Shown: piece after piece, positions 41,777-49,199 of the stretch
Layout: each line of letters starts with the position of its first letter
Position numbering within the stretch: position 1 is the first letter of the stretch
From: Hymenobacter sp. UV11
GTDB lineage: Bacteria > Bacteroidota > Bacteroidia > Cytophagales > Hymenobacteraceae
Assembly: GCF_004684095.1 (NCBI RefSeq)
Contig: NZ_SRII01000019.1
Location: 1 to 58,734 of the forward strand
Length of the DNA stretch: 58,734 bases
Reading direction: 5' to 3'
Program-made: the position numbers and the translations under genes
The notes under the pieces: model-generated
What the model saw: the letters and a program-made list of their open reading frames with translations, nothing else
Told to the model about the DNA's origin: nothing
Database searches by the model: none

Positions 41777-41849
41777 CCGCACTACCCGGTTAAGCACCTC
41801 TGTAGTGTTACTATTTTAACGGCCCGGCCGCGCGTTGCGTACTGGCCTT

Positions 41850-42653
41850 GTGAAAGGATTAATTTGTTTGTTTACGTTTATTAATCAGCTAGTTCGCTAT
41901 TGGTTGGGAGTGCGCTGGTGGCTCGTGGCGGGGTTGCTGGCGGCCGTGGCCGCGCCGGCCGTGGCCGCGCCATTGGGGCCGGGCTGGCCGCGTTTGAGCC
42001 AGGCCCCGCGCGATACCGCGCGGCCGGCCCCGGTGTTTGCCCGCCGCCGCCTGGTAGTGCAGATTGACTCGCGCTACTCCATCATCAACGGCAAGTTTTC
42101 TATTATTAACGGGGTGAAGCTGGGCCTGGAGTGGCGCGGCCGTGTGCGCACCGGGGCCGCGTTCTACTTCCTTAGCAGCCGCATTCCTACCCGCCTCGAA
42201 CCGCCCGATAATGCCGCCGACGAGGCCGACGCTACCCTGCGTTTCTACAACGTGGCGCTCTATGGCGAGTACATCGTGCTCGAAAACCCGCGCTGGGAAT
42301 TGGGCGCCAACCTGCAGGGCGGCATGGGCGCGGTGCGCATCGAATACAACAACGAGGACTACAACCGCGTGCGCTCACCGCGCGACTTCATCGCGCTCGT
42401 CGAGCCTTCGATGGCGGCCCAAATGCGGCTGTTTTCCTGGGCCAGTCTGGGCGCGGGCGCGGGCTGGCGGCAGCCGCTTTTCGTGCCCGAATTGGTGCGC
42501 CGCGAAATCAGCGGCCCCGTTTTCTACGTGCGGGCCAAGGTGCTCATCGGCCCGCTCATTCGGGTAGTGCGCAACCGCGAGCCGCTTTTTTCGCAAAAAG
42601 ACCTGCGCATTCACGGCGTAGACGCCCGGACCCGCCAAAAATTCTACGAGTAG
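41850..42653 (+). CDS. Hypothetical outer-membrane beta-barrel protein
   Basis: A 267-residue protein with a hydrophobic N-terminus (LVRYWLGVRWWLVAGLLAAVAAPAVAAP, signal ending near AVA-AP). The mature part has repeated amphipathic strands, such as YNVALYGEYIVLENPRWELGANLQGG and FSWASLGAGAGWR, ending in FYE. The layout fits a small barrel. The GTG at 41850 (VKGLICLFTF) is a plausible start; a TTG at 41835 is in frame as an alternative. There is no ATG before the signal. It lies 73 bases after TlpA paralogue 2 and is convergent with the DUF481 gene. Function unknown. Confidence 0.6.
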   Translation: MKGLICLFTFINQLVRYWLGVRWWLVAGLLAAVAAPAVAAPLGPGWPRLSQAPRDTARPAPVFARRRLVVQIDSRYSIINGKFSIINGVKLGLEWRGRVRTGAAFYFLSSRIPTRLEPPDNAADEADATLRFYNVALYGEYIVLENPRWELGANLQGGMGAVRIEYNNEDYNRVRSPRDFIALVEPSMAAQMRLFSWASLGAGAGWRQPLFVPELVRREISGPVFYVRAKVLIGPLIRVVRNREPLFSQKDLRIHGVDARTRQKFYE

Positions 42654-42682
42654 CAGGGTAAAAAACGGCCCTCATCGGCCAC

Positions 42683-43561
42683 CTACTTGCCCGTCGAGTA
42701 GGTAAAGCCCACCGTGAGGTTGGTATTGAGCGAGCTGCGGTTTTCAACTGCGATGCTCTCGTAAGAGTACGTGTAGGCGGCCGTGAGGGCCAGGTGGCGG
42801 CTCACGCTAAAGTTCAGGCTGCTAGTGGTATTGAGGCGGTAGTCGTTGGTAAAATCCTGCAGCGAGGGCTGGTAGAAGCCCAGCGCCGTGAACACCACCG
42901 GCCCCTTACTGAAGCGCAGCTTGAGGCGGGTAGAGGAGCGGGGCACCTGCCGCCGCAGCCCTTCGAGAAACTCGGTGTGCTCGTAGATGAAAAACTGACT
43001 GACCGTCACCTCGTTGCGCAGCGTATCGAGGTAGAGTTGGTAGCCTACCCCCCCGCCCACCACGAAGCGCCGGGCAATGGCGCGCAGGTTGCTTTGCTCG
43101 CCCTCGGCCAGGGCGTAGTACTTGAGGCGGCCGCGCTTGTAGGCCGGCGTGAACAGGCCCAGCAGCTCGCGCTCGCGCAACAGGCCATCCTGCTTGCCGT
43201 AGCTGTAGTTGAGGGCCGCCGGCAGCAGCCAGTGCTTGCCCAGGGCCAGGCTGCCGGTATGGCTGGTAGTGAAGTAGATACGCTCCACGGTGCCCGTGCT
43301 GTAGATGCCCGTGAGGGCCGCCGTGTAGCGAATGCCCCGGCCATTCACATTGTACGTTTCAAACTCGGAGGAGGGTAGGCCGCCGGCCGCGCTGACGCTG
43401 GGTGCCACCACCGGCGCGGCCGTGGTATCGGCCTCAATGTGCGTCCTGGTCGAGTCGGGAATCTGGCCGAGGGCCAGGGCTGGCAGCGCCAGGCTCGTGG
43501 TGGCCAACAGGCCGGCCCGCCAGCGCCGCCGCTGGGTAAAAAAGCTAGCTAATCTATTCAT
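42683..43561 (-). CDS. DUF481-family outer-membrane protein
   Basis: A 292-residue exported protein, start ATG at 43561 (MNRLASFFTQRRRW), with a signal peptide AGLLATTSLALPALALGQ. The mature part contains regular alternating strands (TAALTGIYSTGTVERIYFTTSHTGSLALG, LKYYALAEGEQSNLRAIARRFVVGGGVGYQLY) typical of DUF481 beta-barrels. It ends with NLTVGFTYSTGK. The gene stops 29 bases from the convergent 41850 gene and starts 10 bases after the menE stop, so it is probably transcribed with menE. Function unknown; some family members are induced by salt. Confidence 0.75.
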   Translation of the reverse strand: MNRLASFFTQRRRWRAGLLATTSLALPALALGQIPDSTRTHIEADTTAAPVVAPSVSAAGGLPSSEFETYNVNGRGIRYTAALTGIYSTGTVERIYFTTSHTGSLALGKHWLLPAALNYSYGKQDGLLRERELLGLFTPAYKRGRLKYYALAEGEQSNLRAIARRFVVGGGVGYQLYLDTLRNEVTVSQFFIYEHTEFLEGLRRQVPRSSTRLKLRFSKGPVVFTALGFYQPSLQDFTNDYRLNTTSSLNFSVSRHLALTAAYTYSYESIAVENRSSLNTNLTVGFTYSTGK

Positions 43562-43570
43562 CAACAAGAG

Positions 43571-44692
43571 TTAAGGTTGGCGGCGGGGCTGCTCCACGCA
43601 CCGCATCGTAGCCGCCCGGTCGAGCTTGCCCGAGGCCGTCGACTTAAAAGCCGGCACGTAGCGCACCGTCTTGGGCACTTCGTACTTGCCGAGGCGCTCG
43701 GCCAGCAGGCCCAGCAGGTTGCGCTCGGTGGGGGGGGGTAGGGCGGCGCCCTCCACGTAGGCCGTCACGGCCTGGCCGAGGCGCTCGTCGGGCCGGCCGG
43801 CCACGAAGGCACGGCGCGTTTGCCCCAGCTGGGCCAGGGCCACGTCGAGCACCTGCTCTACCTTCTCGGCCTGCACCTTCACGCCGCCCGAGTTTATGAC
43901 GAAATCGACCCGGCCCAGCCAGTCGAAGGTATGCTTATCCAGCAGCTCGATGCGGTCGTTGGTCACGATGAGTTTATCGTCGGTCACGTCGCCGCGCACC
44001 GTGAGGCAGCCGCGCTCGTCCTGGCCCAGGTGCAGGCCCGGCAGCACGTGGTAGTGCAGGCTGGCTTTGGGTCCATTGAGCAGCCGCAGGGCCATGTGCG
44101 AGGCCGTTTCGGTCATGCCATACGTCAGGTACACCGGCACGGTCAGCTGCTGAATTTCGGCCAGCAGGCTGGGCTCCACGCCCGCGCCGCCCACCAGAAT
44201 GGCCCGCATTTTATCCAGCCGCCCGGCCCGGCCTGCCGCCAGCATCGCCCGCAGCTGCAGGGGCACGAAGGCCGCAAAATCAAACTCAGCCTCGGCCGGC
44301 ACGAAGTTAAACGGGTCGGCGTGCGGCTCCACGATGGTCAGGTGCATGCGGCGCTCCAGCCCACGCACCAGCATCATCTTGCCACCAATAAACTCGCAGT
44401 TGAGGCAGACGAGCGCCCGGTCGCCGGGCCCCAGGTCGAAGTAGTCGCCGGTGCGCGCCGCCGAGGCCACCAGCTGCCGCCGTTTCAGCACAATGAGCTG
44501 CGGCTGCCCGGTGCTGCCCGAAGTGCGCAGCCCAAACTCGTGCGACCCCAGCAGCCACTGGCGCAGCAGCTCCAGCACCTTGGCCTCGTAGCCGTTGAGG
44601 CGGGCATGGGGGGTAGGGCTCTGCTGCAGGCTTTCGTAGCTGAATTCGCGGCCGTTGAGCAGCAGGGAAGTGGGGAGGTTGGGAGTAGGCAT
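43571..44692 (-). CDS. menE: o-Succinylbenzoate-CoA ligase-like AMP-binding enzyme
   Basis: ANL-superfamily acyl-CoA ligase of 373 residues, shorter than long-chain ligases and in the range of Bacteroidota MenE. It has LRTSGSTGQPQLIVLKRRQL (AMP motif, about 55-74), a motif VYLTYGMTETASHMALR, GRVDFVINSGGVKVQAEKVE and a C-terminal Lys motif FKSTASGKLDR. In menaquinone synthesis it activates o-succinylbenzoate with ATP and CoA before MenB. The ATG at 44692 is used (MPTPNLPTSLLL); an in-frame start at 44701 adds three residues. menB and menD are upstream on the same strand, about 2 kb away. Confidence 0.85.
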   Translation of the reverse strand: MPTPNLPTSLLLNGREFSYESLQQSPTPHARLNGYEAKVLELLRQWLLGSHEFGLRTSGSTGQPQLIVLKRRQLVASAARTGDYFDLGPGDRALVCLNCEFIGGKMMLVRGLERRMHLTIVEPHADPFNFVPAEAEFDFAAFVPLQLRAMLAAGRAGRLDKMRAILVGGAGVEPSLLAEIQQLTVPVYLTYGMTETASHMALRLLNGPKASLHYHVLPGLHLGQDERGCLTVRGDVTDDKLIVTNDRIELLDKHTFDWLGRVDFVINSGGVKVQAEKVEQVLDVALAQLGQTRRAFVAGRPDERLGQAVTAYVEGAALPPPTERNLLGLLAERLGKYEVPKTVRYVPAFKSTASGKLDRAATMRCVEQPRRQP

Positions 44693-44895
44693 GGGGAGCA
44701 AACTAAAAATCGGAGCGCGCAGCCAGCTAGTCGCTGCGTGGGCGCTAGCTCAGCAGCCAGCGCTGGTAGGTTTGGGCCGAAGGCACTGTCTGGCGGCTCA
44801 AAAGTAGTAGTAGCGCGCCGTAGGCAACCAGTATCCCCGCGTGGTACGTGAGCAGGTAGGCGGCGAGCAGGGGCAAGCCCAGCAACCCCAGCAGG

Positions 44896-45192
44896 CTATT
44901 GCACCACTAATCGGCTCTGGTAAATGCGCATATTTTCGGTGTAGGGTCGCCGGATATTGGGCCTGATGCGCCGGCACACCACGTATAGCGCCACGCTCAC
45001 CAGCGGCACCACTACCAGCAGCGCGAGCACTACGGGCCAGGTAGCCAGCCGCGAACCGGTGGCCGTCAGCCCAATAGCCTGGTGGCGCCCGGCCAGCGCC
45101 ACCCCACCCAGCAGGCCGCCCTGCACCCCAAAGTGAAGCCAATGTCTGCGCCGGAAGCGCTGCATATTCTGATTATACTCCGCGTCGGTCAT
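44896..45192 (-). CDS. Small two-TM membrane protein
   Basis: A 98-residue protein starting MTDAEYNQNMQRFRRRHW, with two hydrophobic segments (about 20-40 and 54-74: VVLALLVVVPLVSVALYVV), then a basic stretch. No family is recognised. The ATG at 45192 lies 10 codons inside an earlier in-frame start. In the following 150 bases (44745-44895) a second frame encodes another hydrophobic pair (LLGLPLLAAYLLTYHAG) without an ATG, possibly a separate small protein or a frameshifted extension. It sits between menE and the AT-rich gap. Confidence 0.55.
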   Translation of the reverse strand: MTDAEYNQNMQRFRRRHWLHFGVQGGLLGGVALAGRHQAIGLTATGSRLATWPVVLALLVVVPLVSVALYVVCRRIRPNIRRPYTENMRIYQSRLVVQ

Positions 45193-45540
45193 GGTAGGCT
45201 TGGCGCTCAAACTGAGCACCTATTCATGTAAGTTGCTACCATAGCCGCTGGTTTACTTGTCATAACTTCTGTGCCACGTAGCCTTAGGGTTCCACTGGCC
45301 AGGGCCGGCTCGCCAGGGGCCCGGTAGCGTACTTAAACAGGCGGCGGGGCATATCGGCCCAGCTTAACATTCCGAAAAGCGGGGGTAGGCCGTAGAGTAA
45401 AAGCCGAGCTGGTTCGGAGATTACTGGAATGACATTTTTTTTCAGACGGTCCTTGATAGATGAGACAAAAAAGGTGAGTGAGTACTTGCTTTTTCGAAAA
45501 AAATGTCGTATATTGAGCCAGTACCATCCTCCTTGCTGCC
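45193..45540. other. 348-base stretch without a convincing gene
   Basis: The left two thirds are GC-rich and carry one GGGGGTAGG at 45382. A minus-strand stretch near 45310-45370 could encode ADMPRRLFKYATGPLAS, which looks like a gene remnant but has no start. The right part (about 45420-45540) is AT-rich, with several poly-A/T runs and palindromic bits, and probably holds the promoter of the small gene at 45541. I see no RNA gene. Confidence 0.5.
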
Positions 45541-45723
45541 ATGCCTACTCAGCCGCATCCTACCGCCCCTATCCAACATACCGACGCTACCTCCACCGCC
45601 TGTCCCAAGCTCGCGGCCCTAAAAGCCCGCGCCAAAGCCCTGAAAAAGCGGCGCCAAGAGGAGCAGCGGCGTTTCTTTGTCGCCGTTTGCAGTAGCTTTC
45701 ACGCCCTTGGCTTTAGCTTTTAA
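45541..45723 (+). CDS. Small Lys/Arg-rich protein, 60 residues
   Basis: MPTQPHPTAPIQHTDATSTACPKL starts a small protein with a strongly basic helix LKARAKALKKRRQEEQRRFF and an ending VCSSFHALGFSF. It has no signal or membrane span. An AT-rich stretch that looks like a promoter region precedes it, and a terminator 25 bases after the stop supports a real transcript. The family is unknown. The upstream in-frame start at 45429 in another frame was considered a shadow. Confidence 0.5.
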   Translation: MPTQPHPTAPIQHTDATSTACPKLAALKARAKALKKRRQEEQRRFFVAVCSSFHALGFSF

Positions 45724-45745
45724 CCAGTGAAAATTTCTTACTACT

Positions 45746-45778
45746 AAAAAAGCCCCGTTATTCACAACGGGGCTTTTT
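45746..45778. terminator. Terminator between the small gene and the DUF305 gene
   Basis: AAAAAGCCCCGTT, a short loop, AACGGGGCTTTTT. It lies between the 3' ends of two convergent genes. Both flanks carry A or T runs, so it can work in both directions. Confidence 0.9.
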
Positions 45779-45797
45779 CTATACAGTGAGGGAACGC

Positions 45798-46271
45798 TTA
45801 CGGCTGCTCTTTGAGTCGTTTTATCATCTGCTTCATTTCGCCGATTTCGCGTTTTTGCGCAGTAATAATGTCATCGGCCAGCTTGCGCACTTCGGGGTCC
45901 TGAATGTTGGCCCGCTCACTGGTAAGAATGGCAATGGAGTGGTGCGGAATCATAGCCTCCATCCACCGGATATCACCCACAAACGACTGGGTGCGCATCA
46001 GAAAATATACTACTACAAACAGCATAGTACCCGCGCCGCCGATAAACAGGTTCACCCAACGTTTAGGGTACATCGAGCCCATAAAACCTAGCATAATGAA
46101 GGCCATCGGCACAATCATCAGGCACGTCATGTAGAAGCGCATGAGGCTGAAATACACGTGGTCCCACTCATAGGTGTTGAGGTACATCACCACGTACATG
46201 ACGACGAACGACACGCCAAGCGTAAGGAAAAACTTGGGGTAGTGATTGTGCTGCATAGGTTGTTGCTGCAT
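45798..46271 (-). CDS. DUF305 membrane protein
   Basis: A 157-residue protein with three hydrophobic segments (about 13-31, 45-68 and 76-93), then a C-terminal DUF305 domain. The domain has MEAMIPHHSIAILTSERA with paired His (about residues 109-110) and AQKREIGEMKQMIKRL. The His-His and Met/Glu pattern suggests metal binding, possibly copper, as proposed for the family. Start MQQQPMQHNHYPKF at 46271. It stands alone on the minus strand, downstream of menB (224 bases). A hairpin at 46430-46471 separates them. Confidence 0.85.
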   Translation of the reverse strand: MQQQPMQHNHYPKFFLTLGVSFVVMYVVMYLNTYEWDHVYFSLMRFYMTCLMIVPMAFIMLGFMGSMYPKRWVNLFIGGAGTMLFVVVYFLMRTQSFVGDIRWMEAMIPHHSIAILTSERANIQDPEVRKLADDIITAQKREIGEMKQMIKRLKEQP

Positions 46272-46429
46272 GGCCGGGAGTTGCGTTTAGTAAGAAGAGC
46301 CTTTTCTAACGCTCCGATTAGCAGAGGGTTACGCCTGATAAATAGGTGGCCTTGCGGCCTCAGCTGTACTTGGCTTGGCCTCGAGCTTACCTAACGGCCT
46401 AGCTGCCAGCGTCCTAAACAGGTAAGAAA

Positions 46430-46471
46430 AAACGTACAGAATTTCTGCCTTTGCAGAAATTCTGTACGTTT
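46430..46471 (-). terminator. Hairpin after menB
   Basis: Perfect 19-bp stem (AAACGTACAGAATTTCTGC and its complement) with a 4-base loop, 25 bases after the menB stop on the minus strand. After the stem the minus strand reads TTTCTTACC, so termination is likely. Confidence 0.75.
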
Positions 46472-46495
46472 CACTAGCTAAAGCTGCACGGCTCC

Positions 46496-47320
46496 CTACG
46501 GGAATTTCGGGAATTTCGAGAAGTCGGGCTGGCGCTTTTCGAGGAAGGCATTTTTACCCTCCTTGGCTTCCTCGCTCAAGTAGTAGAGCAGGGTAGCGTT
46601 GCCGGCCAGCTCCTGAATCCCGGCCTGCCCATCGAGCTCCGCGTTGAAGCTGGATTTCAGCATGCGCAGCGCCAAGGGGCTCTTTTGCAGGATTTTATTG
46701 CACCAGCCTACGGTGGTTTCTTCCAGCTTATCGAGGGGCACTACCTTGTTGACGAGGCCCATATCGAGGGCTTCCTGGGCGTCGTACTGGTCGCAGAGAA
46801 ACCAGATTTCGCGGGCTTTTTTCTGGCCCACGATACGCGCCAGGTAGCTCGCGCCAAAGCCGCCGTCGAACGAGCCCACATTGGGACCGGTCTGGCCGAA
46901 GCGGGCATTGTCGGCCGCCACCGTGAGGTCGCACACTACGTGCAGCACGTGGCCGCCGCCGATGGCCCAGCCGGCCACCATGGCAATGACGGGCTTGGGA
47001 ATGCTGCGAATCATCTTCTGCAGGTCGAGTACGTTGAGGCGGGGCACGGCGTCGCCGCCCACGTAGCCGCCGTGGCCGCGCACGCTCTGGTCGCCGCCCG
47101 AGCAAAACGCCCTACCCCCCTCGCCGGTGAGGATGATGACGCCGATGTCGGTGCGGTTGCGGCAGATGTCCATCGCCTCAATCATCTCATCCACCGTGAG
47201 CGGCGTGAAGGCGTTGTGCACCTGCGGCCGGTTGATGCTGATTTTGGCAATGCCCCCGTGCTGGGAGAAAATGATTTCCTGGAACTCCTTAATCGGGGTC
47301 CACGCTATGGGTTCGGACAT
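46496..47320 (-). CDS. menB: 1,4-Dihydroxy-2-naphthoyl-CoA synthase
   Basis: Crotonase-fold enzyme that closes the naphthoquinone ring from o-succinylbenzoyl-CoA. It has 274 residues. It carries the typical GGDQSVRGHGGYVG segment, the oxyanion-hole turn VAGWAIGGGHVLHVVCDLT, FGQTGPNVGSFDGGFGASYLAR and the C-terminal FSKFPKFP. Start MSEPIAWTPIKEFQEI at 47320. The GQTGP and GSFDGG pattern separates MenB from other crotonases. It is in the same direction as menD, but 122 bases away with a repeat between them, so it may have its own promoter. Confidence 0.95.
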   Translation of the reverse strand: MSEPIAWTPIKEFQEIIFSQHGGIAKISINRPQVHNAFTPLTVDEMIEAMDICRNRTDIGVIILTGEGGRAFCSGGDQSVRGHGGYVGGDAVPRLNVLDLQKMIRSIPKPVIAMVAGWAIGGGHVLHVVCDLTVAADNARFGQTGPNVGSFDGGFGASYLARIVGQKKAREIWFLCDQYDAQEALDMGLVNKVVPLDKLEETTVGWCNKILQKSPLALRMLKSSFNAELDGQAGIQELAGNATLLYYLSEEAKEGKNAFLEKRQPDFSKFPKFP

Positions 47321-47334
47321 AAAGGTTGGATTTG

Positions 47335-47441
47335 AGTTCTGCGTCTTCTGCGCAAAGCCTCGGCGACTTCTGCGGGAAACGCCGTTCTCACGTTTTAGCC
47401 CGCAGAGGGCGCAGAAGTTTTCGCAGAAGACGCAGAGTTGT
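47335..47441. repeat. TTCTGCGTCTTCTGCG inverted repeat between menD and menB
   Basis: Left arm (TTCTGCGTCTTCTGCGCAAAG, then CTTCTGCGGG) and right arm (CCCGCAGAGGGCGCAGAAG, then GCAGAAGACGCAGAG) are inverted copies of about 40 bp with differences. The element fills the whole gap between the menD stop (47443) and the menB start (47320). The same family lies at 33058-33102. Confidence 0.78.
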
Positions 47442-47442
47442 T

Positions 47443-49191
47443 CTACGAAAAGGCTTGGCGCACGGCGGCGCGGTATTCTTCAAAAAAGGCGGCGTTGGTA
47501 CGCGAGTCGGTGAAGACTTCGAGCACGGCCGCACCGGTTTCGGCTGCAAAGAAAACCGGCAGCGCGGCATTGAGTTCGACAAACGAGGATACGGGGAAGT
47601 AGCGCAGGCTAAAATCGCGGCACAGGTTCTCGGCCGTGAGCGCCTGGGTGGTTTCAAAAAACTCGTCCAGCTCCGGCTGCTGGCGCGGCCCGTCGATGAG
47701 CCGGAAAATGCCGCCGCCGTGGTTATTGAAGAGTACGACCCGTAGGTTGGGGGTAGGGTACTTGTGCCAGAACGCGTTGCGGTCGTAGAAAAACGCCACG
47801 TCGCCGGTTAGCAGCACTACCGGCCGCTCGGGCTGGGCCAGCGCCGCGCCCACGGCCGTGCTGTTGCAGCCATCGATGCCGCTGGTGCCCCGGTTGGCGA
47901 AGACTTCAATTTGGCGGCCTTTAGGTAAGCCCAGAATATTGGCGTAGCGCACGGCCATGCTGTTGGCAGGATGTAGCGCCGTGCCATCGGGCAGAGCCGC
48001 CAGCGCCTGGCGAATGGCCGAAAACTCGTTGAAGGGCTGGCCGTCGGCCGCAAAAAAATTGCTGAGAAACTGGGCAGCGGCCGCGTCGGCCTGTTGCCAG
48101 GTGAGGGTAGGGGCAGTGGGTCCGGTTGGACTCGAAGCCGCCGCCCGGTCATAATCCTTCGTTTCAAAAGCTGCCAATTGCTGAAAAAATACCGCTGGCT
48201 GCACCCGAACGATACGCGTGAGGCTGCGAAACGTGTCGGCCACCTCGCCGGCTGGCTGCAAGTGCCAGTGCTCGGCGGGCGCCGCATCGCGCAAAAACAG
48301 CTTCAACGCCTTCGAAATCAGCGACTGGCCGAAGGTGATGAGCAAGTCGGGCCGTAAGTCAGCCTTTTGCTCTTTAGACAGGCCGGCTAGGAAAATATCC
48401 TGCCGCCGCACGGCCGGCACGTTGCCCACATTGGCAATGGTATCGGCCACCACCGGCACCTGCCGCACCTCGGCAAACTCGTAGAGCGCGGCCGTCAGCG
48501 TCGGGTTTTCGGCCTGTTGGCCGGCCACTACCAGCACACGCCCGGCAGTGCGCAGCTGGCGGCGCAAGTCCAGGATTTCGGCGGGGGGTAGGATGGTATT
48601 GGCGTGGTCGTCGCGAACAATCTTCACATCCTGCTCGTACACAATCTCTTCCCCCGGCTTCGGATAAAACGGCTCGCGCAGCGGAATATTCACCTGCACC
48701 GGCCCGGCAGAAACAGCCTGCGTCAGATTAATCGCTTCATTGATAATTCGCTCGGCGTGCCACTTGGCATCGGGGTGGGTAGTGTCGGCGGGAAAATCGA
48801 ATGCGGCTTTGGCGTGCGCGCCGTAGAGGTTGCGCTGGCGGATGGTCTGGCCGTCGAGCTGGTCTATCCATTCGGGCGGACGGTCGGCGGTGAGGATGAG
48901 CAGCGGAATCTGCTGAAAAAAGGCCTCCGCCACGGCGGGCGCGTAGTTGAGGCCGGCCGTGCCGCTGGTGCACACCAGCACCACCGGCCGCCGCGTGGCC
49001 TGCGCAATGCCGAGGCCGATGAAGGCGGCGGCCCGCTCGTCGGGCACCACGCGCAGCTTGCCGCGGTAGGCCGGGTGCCGGGCAAAGGCCAGCGTGAGCG
49101 GCGCCGAGCGCGAGCCGGGCGACAGGATAACGTCGGTGATGCCGTGCCGGGCGCAGATTTCGGCGATGTTGAAAACGGCTTGGTTGTTCAT
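47443..49191 (-). CDS. menD: SEPHCHC synthase (menaquinone)
   Basis: Thiamine-diphosphate enzyme that adds 2-oxoglutarate to isochorismate. It has 582 residues from the ATG at 49191 (MNNQAVFNIAEICARHGI). The N-terminal ILSPGSRSAPLTLAF and CTSGTAGLNYAPAVAEAF are typical of MenD. The C-terminal TPP domain shows VVLLTGDVAFFYDRNAFWH followed by LRVVLFNNHGGGIFRLI. The frame is open upstream for 50 more residues, but those overlap the peptidase gene and are not needed. It starts 8 bases after the M42-like peptidase stop. It is probably coexpressed with menF in front and menB behind. Confidence 0.95.
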   Translation of the reverse strand: MNNQAVFNIAEICARHGITDVILSPGSRSAPLTLAFARHPAYRGKLRVVPDERAAAFIGLGIAQATRRPVVLVCTSGTAGLNYAPAVAEAFFQQIPLLILTADRPPEWIDQLDGQTIRQRNLYGAHAKAAFDFPADTTHPDAKWHAERIINEAINLTQAVSAGPVQVNIPLREPFYPKPGEEIVYEQDVKIVRDDHANTILPPAEILDLRRQLRTAGRVLVVAGQQAENPTLTAALYEFAEVRQVPVVADTIANVGNVPAVRRQDIFLAGLSKEQKADLRPDLLITFGQSLISKALKLFLRDAAPAEHWHLQPAGEVADTFRSLTRIVRVQPAVFFQQLAAFETKDYDRAAASSPTGPTAPTLTWQQADAAAAQFLSNFFAADGQPFNEFSAIRQALAALPDGTALHPANSMAVRYANILGLPKGRQIEVFANRGTSGIDGCNSTAVGAALAQPERPVVLLTGDVAFFYDRNAFWHKYPTPNLRVVLFNNHGGGIFRLIDGPRQQPELDEFFETTQALTAENLCRDFSLRYFPVSSFVELNAALPVFFAAETGAAVLEVFTDSRTNAAFFEEYRAAVRQAFS

Positions 49192-49199
49192 GCAGTCGG

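Noticed and set aside
45310..45420. Possible gene remnant (ADMPRRLFKYATGPLAS) on the minus strand
   Set aside because: No start codon or known family; kept only as a note in the gap description.
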